A DNA stretch of 29,531 nucleotides from Discostella pseudostelligera (lineage: Eukaryota; Bacillariophyta; Thalassiosirophyceae; Thalassiosirales; Thalassiosiraceae), in contig JALLBK010000360.1 in the NCBI GenBank assembly GCA_036940085.1, positions 1 through 29,531 of the forward strand, read 5' to 3'. A model generated the notes under the pieces. The model saw only the letters and a program-made list of their open reading frames with translations, was not told the DNA's origin and did no database searches. A program made the position numbers and the translations under genes. Positions 21,145-29,531 of this stretch are shown here, piece after piece; position 1 is the stretch's first letter; each line of letters starts with the position of its first letter.

Positions 21145-21291
21145 CTTGTGCCTGCTCAGAAAATCCCAGGCTTCCCGATATGACAGCAACGATATCCCTC
21201 CTCTCTTCCTCTGTATCTGTATTGGATTGATGTCGATAATGCTGGGATGATAGAATATTGTTGGCGGCGCGCGTCGTCATCGGCTTTATTA

Positions 21292-21528
21292 TGTCTCCCG
21301 CCAAAATCAACCCGCCAAATCTTTGCCACGTGGAAGAAAATGGAGTCGAGTCATTATGTCTCCCGTCAAATCTTTGCCACATGTTAGCTCTCGAGGAGTC
21401 GAGTCGTCTCTTCCAGTACCTTTGCCACGTGTAAAGCACTCGAGGAGTCGAGTCGTCCGCTCCATTTTTGCCACCTGTAAGTTCAAGAGCTGTGTGTCTC
21501 CCGCCAAATCATTGCCAGGTGGAAGTGG
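21292..21528. promoter_or_regulatory. Array of five spaced GCCACGTG-like elements in a divergent promoter
   Basis: The word TTTGCCAC-N-TG or a close variant recurs with cores at 21327 (CACGTG), 21378 (CACATG), 21426 (CACGTG), 21472 (CACCTG) and 21515 (CAGGTG). The spacings are 51, 48, 46 and 43 bp. Between them CTCGAGGAGTCGAGTCGTC occurs twice (about 21389 and 21438), with a partial copy near 21341. TGTCTCCCGCCAAATC-like words occur at 21293, 21357 and 21496. The array lies between the divergent Mpv17-like and glycosyltransferase-like genes, so it could serve both. Regulatory role is inference. Confidence 0.65.
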
Positions 21529-21690
21529 GGCTGCGCGCGCAATGATGATGTGGCACCAACACCGACACCACCAACTAGAACTAGGTAGGTATCTCTAGAG
21601 ATATTAACAACCAACACCGACGATGGACGATGATCATGCCCTACCAAGTCATTGGTAGTAGTACTGGCAGATAGTCCTCCCACACATATC

Positions 21691-23696
21691 ATGCCAGCAG
21701 CTTCTGCGCTTCGACGGTACTTCACCATCGGTGCGTTACTGAAATTATGCACCATCTCATTTTTCTTTGGGTACAGAAATGCTGTCTACGAAAGCAAGAA
21801 GCTCGTCGTCGTCGATGTCGATGACCAAGCGAGCACCAATCATGCTTCCACAGCAGCAGAAGCGGCAGCAGCAGCAGATTGTGACATGCCCACTGATGAT
21901 ATACATCCTGCATCATTGCGTCAGAAGGTCGATGCACAAGTAAAACAGAGGTTGGCATTTGATGAAAACACAGGGGCTGAACATCAATATACCTCCGGTA
22001 GCAGTAGCAGTACCCACCACAAATTATTTCCAAAAACAGTCAGTGGATATGCCGTCGGCGCATTACGAGTGTCACGGGAGGAAATGCTTGCCACATATGA
22101 TTTTGGTGTACCAATAAAGGAAATACCTGGTGATGTCGACATCGATGCCATGATCATCTACAATACCGAAAAATCATTGCCATCGTCATCATCCGAGTTG
22201 AGAAACTCGGCAATCTATGGAGACGAAAATAATGGTGGTGCCCTTGCCAAAGCTTCAGTGTCCGAGGCAATGGAGGGATGCGATACTCTCAATGTCATAT
22301 TCACCGCGATTAATTTTGATACCCAATGTCATGTACTCATCGGGGACTTTGAAAGCTATCATATCAACCGTTATCTGCGATTGCCAATCTTTGACCAGTC
22401 AAATAGACACAATCGACAAGTGAATCCCGATTTGCCACTTCGTCATACGGGCAGGATAATAAGCAGAGATGGATCAGACGCATTCGAACTTCCTGATGTG
22501 TGGGATAACTATGGACGAAGGAAGAAGGGGTTCGTCCTACAGCACTTTGAACGATTGCAAATATTCCTTGAGAATGTGGATTCGGTATTGAACGATTTAC
22601 GGAAATTGCTCAAACATCGCAAGGTTGTTCGTGATAACACCGTGGTAGTATTAACTGTGAATGCTGGTCAGAGTGAACTGTTGAGCAACTTCATATGTGC
22701 CGCTAGAAGTAGAGGATTCGATACTGGAAATATATTGGTTTTTCCCACCGATAAAGAGACGGATAAGTTGGTACGGGGATTGGGAGTAACAACGTACTTT
22801 GATGAGAAAAATCTGGGTGGTTTGCCGTCTGAGGAGGCCGTGGTTTATGGAGATCGGACGTTTGCTGCGATGATGTTTGCCAAGGTACTGTGTGTACTCT
22901 ATGTCAGTTTATTGGGTCATGATGTGCTGTTTCAAGATGTGGTGAGAAAAGTTTGGATTTGTTCGTTGTATATCTTCGTGATTACCTCGTTTCACACTCC
23001 GAGCAAATCCATTAATTTATTGTCGGTCGTCTGTTGTAGGATATCGTATGGTACAAAGACCCGCTGACCTACTTTCATGACAAAGCGAACACTGCCATCC
23101 AAGAGTTTGACATTTTGTTTCAGCACGATGGTAATGCGCAACCACGCTTCAGCCCATTCTCAGCGAACAGTGGATTCTACTACGTGAGAGCGAATAAGAA
23201 GACAGCATATTTATTCACGTCATTCTTGTATCATGGTGCCGTCCTTCGCAAATCGAAGAGCCATCAGCAGGTACTGGTTCAGCTGCTGAACGAACATTCG
23301 TCCTTGTTCGGACTGAAAGTCAAAGTATTCGACAGTGACCAAACGGACATGTTCCCGGGGGGGTATCATTATCATAAACAATGGGAAACTATGCATACAA
23401 TACTGAGCGAGAAGTCGAACGCATACATATTCCACATGTCATGGACAGAAAACAAGGTGAATAAAATTCTGTTTTTGAGGCAAATGGGAGAGTGGTATGT
23501 TCATGATGAATGCATAAGCGACGATGTATCAAACTTAATAGATGCTGAGGAGGTGCAGGATGGTAGTTTAGTCGAAGAATGTTGTAGTATGGAACCGATT
23601 TTGTCATGTCACTTTCGTGATAAGCCATCTAAGATTCCCTGCCCGGATAGTCCTAGGCTTGATCCTGAACTTCGCAAAAGTTTCTGGAAGACGTGA
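21691..23696 (+). CDS. Type II membrane nucleotide-sugar transferase-like protein, 2 exons
   Basis: Exons 21691-22941 and 23040-23696 join in phase 0 to 635 aa. ATG 21691 opens a short cytoplasmic head, followed by a signal anchor (ALLKLCTISFFFGY) as in Golgi glycosyltransferases. The stem is low complexity. The C-terminal part resembles the nucleotide-diphospho-sugar transferase family (PF03407-like). It shows VVLTVNAGQSELLSNFICAA, then LLGHDVLFQDVDIVWYKDPL with a DVD metal-binding motif (416-418). It continues with FQHDG, NSGFYYVRAN, FPGGYHYH and HMSWTENK. The intron splits the DVD motif. A role in glycoprotein or wall-polysaccharide glycosylation is likely; donor and acceptor are unknown. 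Confidence 0.85.
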
Positions 23697-23930
23697 ATGT
23701 CCTGGCCTGCCCTGGCGCCTGGTTTGGGAAGACTTAACTTCTCTCGTAGAGAGTGAGCAAAATAGAACGTTTCTACATTATTCATATCATATCCTTAGTC
23801 TTTGAGCTTGAGCTACGATGACTGTTTGTTACAAATACCAAATCAAGATTAATTTTGTTCCGTTGCGAATTTGCTTCCTGGCTTGTATTCACAAATAATC
23901 ACTTCTTCACAATTCCAAAAGCGGTCGCTG

Positions 23931-25193
23931 CTAAGTCCATCTATCCACCATAAGGAATGATAAAACATTTGGAATTATCACATCAGCACCACACATAATA
24001 CGTTGTAACTTCTTGGCCCGGAGATTTCCTTTTGTCTTTAAGTTTTGTGAATTTGACTTCCAGAGCGCAAGTTCCAGCAAGGTGGCGATATCCTTCAACT
24101 TTTCGTAAACGGTGAGCTTCGAACTGATAGAACGAATATATGAGTTCATTTTGATGATGTCAATGGAAGGAATACAGCCAAGCAAGTCATCAATAGCGAG
24201 TCGCCATTTCGGGGATTGCAGCGAAGCGACACGCTCTGCAATGCGATTTTCCAGCAAAAAGCAAGACGCTTGCAAAGCGTGTTCAGAGACACCGTGATTC
24301 CACCAAGTCTGAAGAGACGATTCAGCCACAAACACTTCTATTTCCCGACAAAAGTCCACTACCGCGAAACGTGGCAGCCGTTGAATGCATTGTAACCAAT
24401 AACATTGACAGTGGATGCTATAATGACCCTCTCAAGTGATGTGCAGTTTTTGAATGCATCTTGACCGATATTCTTCAACCCCTCGTTAAGATGTACGTTC
24501 ACAAGATTTGTGCATCCATCGAATGCATTGAACGCGATACTTTTGAGAGTGGATGGCATGATGATGCTTCTCAGCGATGCACACCTTTGAAACGCCCATC
24601 TATCAATAGTTCTCAACCCCTCGTTCAGTTGCACGTCCACCAATCGATTGCAAGTATCGAATGTCGACGAATTAACCATATTGATGGTGGACGGTATCAC
24701 AATGCGTTGAAGTGATGTGCAACCTTGAAAAACACTGTTACCGATACTCTCCAACTCCTCGTTCAATTGAACATTTACCAAACTGCCACAATAATGAAAT
24801 GCCCCCTGACCAACCATTTTGACTGTGGATGGTAGTAGAATGCGCTTGAGCCTTTGGCAGAGTTGAAACGCTTCACTCTCAATACTCACTAGCCCCTCAT
24901 TCAGCTGAACATTTACCAATCTAGAGCAACACATGAATGCATTTGATCCAATAACTTTAACAGAGGCGGGTATCGTGATGTGGACTAATGATCGGCATCG
25001 TTCAAATGCCATTTTTCCAATACTCTCCAGCCCCTCATTCAGTTCGACACTTTCAATTGCATCGCAACGAAAAAATGCACCCTCAGCAATCACTTTGACG
25101 GTGGAATCGACTCTGACACGAGTAATGTTTTTTCGGAATACAGCTCGTAAGATGCCCAGTGTAGATGAAAACGGTTGTAGGATCGTCGGCCAT
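23931..25193 (-). pseudogene. BspA-like leucine-rich-repeat gene with two frame disruptions
   Basis: Proposed ATG at 25193 (MADDPTTVFIYTGHL). The frame then breaks at an A6 run (25128-25133); with five A it would read on into ITRVRVDSTVKVIAEGAF. Next come ten 23-residue LRR_5 units alternating VQLNEGLxxI-type and ITIPSTVKxI-type strands, so the 46-aa pair corresponds to about 138 bp. At about 24360-24375 the frame breaks again (stop TAG at 24359). It resumes one frame over with a C-terminal block (ESSLQTWWNHGVS, LLELALWKSN, IMCGADVIIPNVLSFL). As I remember them, diatom BspA-like proteins carry this same block. Either two indel errors or a recent pseudogene would explain it. An intron cannot bridge the second break within a few bases. 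Function of the family is unclear; surface or protein-interaction roles are proposed for BspA repeats elsewhere. Confidence 0.75.
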
Positions 25194-25219
25194 GATGGAT
25201 CTTTTCCATGAAGATGAAA

Positions 25220-25642
25220 TCAATGAATGGGTGCAGCTAGTGTTTGCACTCTCGCCCAACATATGAATATCAACATCACAATCGGTAAAGAGAGAGACAG
25301 TGAGGAAGAGATATGATGCTTGCTCGGAGCTAAGAATTCATTGCGGTCCCGTATGTTTGGCGGAGGATTAGAAGAATGCGGGGCCCCAGTACTTTTCCGA
25401 CGACGCTTAATGGCATGACCATGACATAGATTTACATGTCCATGATAGGCGACATCTACAATGACGTCCCACGATCGTGTGCCATCATTTGATCCATTGT
25501 CGACGATGTCGATGAGACATGTTTTCGCCCATGACCATATCCGATGCGACATGATGTAGAAACAGCAAGTAGCGAAGGTGGACGCCGCTAGAAAACCAGT
25601 CGCCGAAAAAAAGTTGATACCGGTATTATTAAGAAGTATGGG
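25220..25642 (-). CDS. Possible small two-TM protein or gene remnant
   Basis: On the minus strand a frame stays open from about 25670 to 25220. It has a hydrophobic segment (NFFSATGFLAASTFATCCFYI), then MSHRIWSWAKTCLIDIVDNGS, a basic middle part and a second hydrophobic segment (LSLPIVMLIFICWARV) close to the end. Only the ATG at 25552 starts this frame, and it lies after the first helix. A 5' exon would therefore be needed, or this is a remnant. Family not recognised with any confidence. Confidence 0.25.
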   Translation of the reverse strand, partial: PILLNNTGINFFSATGFLAASTFATCCFYIMSHRIWSWAKTCLIDIVDNGSNDGTRSWDVIVDVAYHGHVNLCHGHAIKRRRKSTGAPHSSNPPPNIRDRNEFLAPSKHHISSSLSLSLPIVMLIFICWARVQTLAAPIH

Positions 25643-25746
25643 TTGATGGTTTCTGTGGGTGTGTTTTCATTGCCGGAGTGTTGTTGGAAGGTGGTAAGTG
25701 GTCATGGGGCGGCGGCGGAAGCGGCCAGCCATGGTCGATAGATATA

Positions 25747-25784
25747 TCGAGAGCCTTCGAGAGCCTTCGAGAGCTATCGAGAGG
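25747..25784 (+). repeat. 10-bp tandem repeat, about four copies
   Basis: The unit GAGCCTTCGA (one copy GAGCTATCGA) repeats with an exact 10-bp period, close to one helical turn. It lies about 280 bp upstream of the Hsp90 ATG. Confidence 0.75.
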
Positions 25785-25792
25785 CACACCGC

Positions 25793-25842
25793 TTTTCCCG
25801 CCAAAAGAAGTATCTTTCCCGCCAAAACGGGTTGTGACGTCA
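25793..25842. promoter_or_regulatory. Hsp90 promoter cluster: two E2F-like sites and a CRE palindrome
   Basis: TTTTCCCGCCAAAAG (25793-25807) and TTTCCCGCCAAAA (25815-25827) are near-perfect E2F consensus words. TGACGTCA (25835-25842) is a perfect CRE/ATF palindrome bound by bZIP proteins. A further CACGTGG lies near 25915. The cluster is 220-270 bp upstream of the ER-type Hsp90 ATG. No clear ERSE was found. Binding is inference. Confidence 0.5.
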
Positions 25843-26064
25843 GTACAGAAGCGTCTGTCCATCGGACGATATCTTGATCGCTAAAACGAGAACAACAAGA
25901 TCGCTTGCACGCACACGTGGAAATCTATCGCCAAGATCTTTGGAGATCTTGCTCCCAGTATCAACGCCCGCGCGCCGCCATCCACCCACCACACATCTCA
26001 TTATCATCGCAATTCATTCATCAATACCTCGAGGTCGTCGAAGTATCCATTGCCATTTGAAACC

Positions 26065-29005
26065 ATGGTCCGATTTCACAAGCTTGCCCTCGGGTCGGCC
26101 TTCGTCGCTGCTCTTAGCCTCATCCCTTCATCCCTCATTGGAAATGTCGGTGAGTTGTCTGTTGTGGTGGTGTGGTTTGCCGAGCACTCTTTTTGAAAGA
26201 ATTTTGAAATTAATATCGATACTAATTGCAATTGCAACATCTCTTCTCTCTCCGCCCCCACCTCCGTCACCGCAACTAAAAACGTCGAACTGAAACCTAT
26301 CAAATAATCACAGCGTTTGCTGTTGCTGCCGCCGAAGAGATGACCAATGCCGAAAAGAAGGCCGAGGAAGTCGCCGCCAATGCCGCCGCCGAGGAATTGT
26401 TGACCAAGGCCGCCGCCTACGCACCCCCCGACGGCTCGTCTGCCTTCGAATACGAGGCCGAAGTGCACAAAATGCTCGACATTGTCATCAACTCCCTATA
26501 CACCAACAAGGATATCTTCCTACGTGAGCTCATCTCGAACGCGTCCGATGCTCTTGACAAGCTACGATTTCTTAGTTTGACCAAGCCAGAGTTGCTCGGT
26601 GATACGAAGGAGTTGGAGATTAAAATCGAGTACGATCCAGAGGCGAAGACGCTTACCATCCGTGATACTGGTATTGGTATGACCAAGGAGGATTTGATTC
26701 AAAATTTGGGAACGGTGGCGCGATCGGGGACTACTAACTTCATGAAGGCATTGAGTGAGAGCGAGAAGAACAATGTCAATATGATTGGTATGTTCGGTGT
26801 TGGATTCTACTCGACATTCCTTGTTGCTGACAGGGTCACTGTCGCGAGTAAGAATAACGGGGATGACACGCAGCATGTTTGGGAGAGCTTGAATGGCGAG
26901 GCCAGCTTCCACGTTGGTCCTGATCCTAGGGGAAATACGTTGGGTAGGGGAACGGAGATTACCTTGCATTTGAAAGAGGATGCGGATGAGGTGAGTAAAT
27001 TGTTATCCTCGCTCCTCAATAGATATCATCGCGACTCAAACGTCTCACCAATCCGTTTCTCTCTCAATGGTTGCTCGGATTAAATCAATGTTCAGTATCT
27101 GTCTCCCTACAAGCTCAAGGAATTGATCCGTCACTACTCTGAATTCGTTACCCATCCTGTTAGCCTACGTCAAATTAAAACCGTGAAAGTTCCGAAAGAG
27201 AAGGATGAATTTGACGAAGAAGAAAAAGGAGAAGTTAAGGAGAGCAAGGAGGATGGCGATGATATTGAAGTATCAGATGAGGAAGAGACTCCGAAGGAAC
27301 CCGAAATGGAAGAAGTAACCACCTACGAATATGAACAAATCAATACTGATCCTGCCATTTGGGCTCGTGACAAAGATGATATCACTGACGAGGAGTATCA
27401 GGAGTTCTGGAATGTCGTATCTAAGGGAGACGGAGGTCAGAAGGCCGAGGATTGGACACATTTCAATGCCGAGTAAGTACGATTTGCCCATTTTGATGCA
27501 GGTGTTTACTTCATGCGTGCGCTGCTTCCTTGACAGACTTGCATTCTTACCCGGCTGCCCTTTCGAACGTTTCATTGACCAGGGGTAATATCAACTTCAA
27601 ATCGATCCTCTACATGCCATCTGAGGTCCCATATGCGTTGCAGCAGGGTCAATTTGAGAGCATGGCGAATGGTCTCCGATTGTACGTTCGAAAGGTTCTC
27701 ATCTCCGACGAGTTTGACTTGATGCCGAAGTACCTATCCTTCGTTAAGGGAGTTGTAGACTCGGACGATTTACCTCTCAATGTGAATCGCGAAACTCTTC
27801 AAGAGAGCAAAATTATCAAGATAATTAAGAAGAAGCTTGTTCGAAAGGCTATTGAGCTCATTAGGAAAATGGCGAATGCTCCGATGCCCGAGGACGACGA
27901 GGTGGCAGAAGCGGAAGTGGATGCCGACGGGAATGTCATCACCCCAGAAGAGAAACCGAAGGAACTCCATCCGTACATTAAATGGTACCAGAAGGTGAGA
28001 ACAACTGATGTTTCCTCTCGCGTATATGCATCTACCGCCTGTTTGTTGATCTCATTTCATCGTTTGCAACATCATTAGTTCGGCCTCTCGTTGAAAATGG
28101 GATGCATCGAAGATTCCGCCAATAGAGACAAACTACAAAAGCTTCTTCGATTCAAATCCAGCATGGCCAGCGGAGATGATGACTACATCACCCTTGAAGA
28201 ATACGTCGGTAGAATGAAGGAATGGCAAAAAGATATCTACGTCTTCCCTGGAGAGTCGATCAAGCAGTTGAAGGAAAGTTCGTTCATGGATGCCTTCTTA
28301 GATAGAGATTTGGAAGTTATCTACCTTACGGATGCTATTGATGAATATTTCATTGCAAATGTTCGTGAGTTCAACGGTCACAAGTTCCGCGATATCACCA
28401 AGGAGGGAGTCAAGTTCAGTGATGAGGACGATGACCTTGCAAAGCGCCGAGCGAAAGTTTACACTGACAAATTCAAGCCGCTTACGAAATTCCTCAAAAA
28501 GTTGTACGGATCCGATGTTAGCCGCGTGACCATTTCTAAGCGATTGGGAAGAGCTCCTGCCATAGTCAGCAGCTCTGAGTGGGGTAACTCGGCAAACATG
28601 GACCGCATCATGAGGGCACAAGCATTTGCACATGGCGTTTCACCCGGGGAGAATATGATCCCAACTGGCATTATGGAATTAAACCCGAGGCATCCATTTG
28701 TTATCAGGCTTCTCGAATCATTGCCAGAAGAGGAAGATGCCGAGGTGCCTCAATCTGTGGAGGATACTGCCTGGATTCTACTTGATATGGCCACGATGAG
28801 CGGAGGCTTTCCCATCCGCGATCCCAAAAAGTATGCCTCCCGAATGACACGTTTGTTGAAGAGCAACCTTGGCATCGATTCACTAGACTTGGCTGACGAG
28901 ATCGACCCCCCAGAGGAAGAAGACGAACCTGAGGAGCCTGAATTCCAAATGCCCGATATGAATGACATCGACATGCCTGACCTTGATGATCTTGACATGG
29001 AGTAA
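26065..29005 (+). CDS. Hsp90 family, GRP94 (endoplasmin)-type, 5 exons, no KDEL-like end
   Basis: ATP-dependent chaperone of the secretory pathway. Exons 26065-26149, 26314-26990, 27096-27472, 27583-27994 and 28079-29005 join in phase to 825 aa. A signal peptide ([24 protein letters not shown]) is split from the rest by intron 1. The GHKL ATPase domain has [15 protein letters not shown] (from about residue 98), [16 protein letters not shown] and [10 protein letters not shown] Glu/Lys-rich charged linker follows. The middle domain shows [12 protein letters not shown] and [22 protein letters not shown]. The C-terminal part ([46 protein letters not shown]) is closest to GRP94 from memory. The end is acidic ([16 protein letters not shown]), without KDEL/HDEL or MEEVD. 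The predicted +1 residue after cleavage is Phe30. Confidence 0.94.
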
Positions 29006-29531
29006 GGCCTCATTATTCCCGTTGGCTGTTGTTTTGGTTACTGTTCCGGTTGCTTTGTTTTTGTCATGACTTGCAGTGTGACCAAGCATTGAATACTGCA
29101 TGGAATTTTAGATATTGTAACCAAAGCGATAAATCATTGATTTCCTTTCAAACTGCCATCTGTCTTGCGTCTTGCCTCTCGATGCTCTCCAAGGGAATCA
29201 ATGAGGATATCATCATCGTCCGATGGAGAGTTGATTTCAATTTGACAATAATACTCGTGGGTATTATTGTGAGAGCTTGTATCGTACGTGAGTGGCGCGT
29301 GGTGCTCACTACAATACGTATCGTACTTCCGGGAGCTTCTCAGAAGTGCTCAGAAGATCTACGATACTCCCTTCTTGCTTGAAGCAGCTTTTGTCGTCTG
29401 TCTTGTCAGAGACTTGGCTGGTGGTGGTGGAGAATGGAGAACCATTATCAAAAAGTGACGACGTCACAACATCATGTCCTATGTTCCCCCTTTGCATTAA
29501 TTGTCCATGCAGCAGCCCTCGAAAAGCTGGC
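29006..29531. other. Downstream region of the Hsp90 gene, no supported gene
   Basis: The first 75 bases include a possible terminal intron (GTAAGG at 29002, TTGCAG ending 29076). The rest has short frames without recognisable motifs. A near-palindromic TGACGACGTCA lies near 29456. Nothing coding is supported before the window ends. Confidence 0.5.

Noticed and set aside
27530..27582. Acceptor at about 27536 for Hsp90 exon 4
   Set aside because: Joining there breaks the conserved HFNAEG...FKSILY block. The acceptor at 27582 restores it exactly.
29029..29382. 117-aa plus-strand frame after Hsp90
   Set aside because: It overlaps the 3' flank and the possible terminal intron, with no recognisable motif or start context.

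Overview
The window reads as nuclear DNA of a photosynthetic stramenopile, most likely a centric (Thalassiosirales-like) diatom. The evidence is compact genes with short GT-AG introns (about 83 to 164 bp), a phytoene synthase with a plastid-type presequence, a Ca2+-dependent protein kinase (CDPK), Pro/Thr/Ser-repeat secreted proteins, and a BspA-like leucine-rich-repeat gene whose C-terminal block matches a diatom-expanded family as I remember it. No tRNA, rRNA, CRISPR array or bacterial operon structure was seen. The species is not determined.

Layout. 0.5-6.4 kb: two adjacent same-strand genes for single-pass membrane proteins. Their extracytoplasmic parts are unrelated (a propeller-like 1172-aa protein and a PT-repeat stalk protein), but they share a nearly identical 111-residue cytoplasmic tail. 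6.7-9.6 kb: cytosolic-type threonyl-tRNA synthetase in 4 exons. 10.2-13.6 kb: a CDPK in 5 exons with an MGCC acylation start, a 30-nt microexon and a long C-terminal extension. 14.4-16.3 kb: phytoene synthase in 2 exons. 17.5-20.0 kb: a secreted metzincin-type metalloprotease in 7 exons, with its zinc motif split by an intron and a PT-rich stalk built partly from duplicated small exons. 21.1-20.3 kb (minus): an Mpv17/PMP22 membrane protein. 21.7-23.7 kb: a type II membrane glycosyltransferase-like protein in 2 exons. 25.2-23.9 kb (minus): a BspA-like LRR gene broken by two frame disruptions. 25.6-25.2 kb (minus): a weak two-TM open frame. 26.1-29.0 kb: a GRP94-type Hsp90 in 5 exons with a signal peptide but no KDEL-like end.

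The genes do not form a pathway. They are ordinary neighbouring eukaryotic genes for translation, carotenoid synthesis, calcium signalling, secretory folding and glycosylation. The most unusual material is the pair of tail-sharing membrane proteins, which have the architecture reported for diatom silicalemma-associated proteins. The next most unusual is a regularly spaced array of GCCACGTG-like elements in the divergent promoter at 21.3-21.5 kb. E2F-like TTCCCGCCA elements recur in most intergenic regions.
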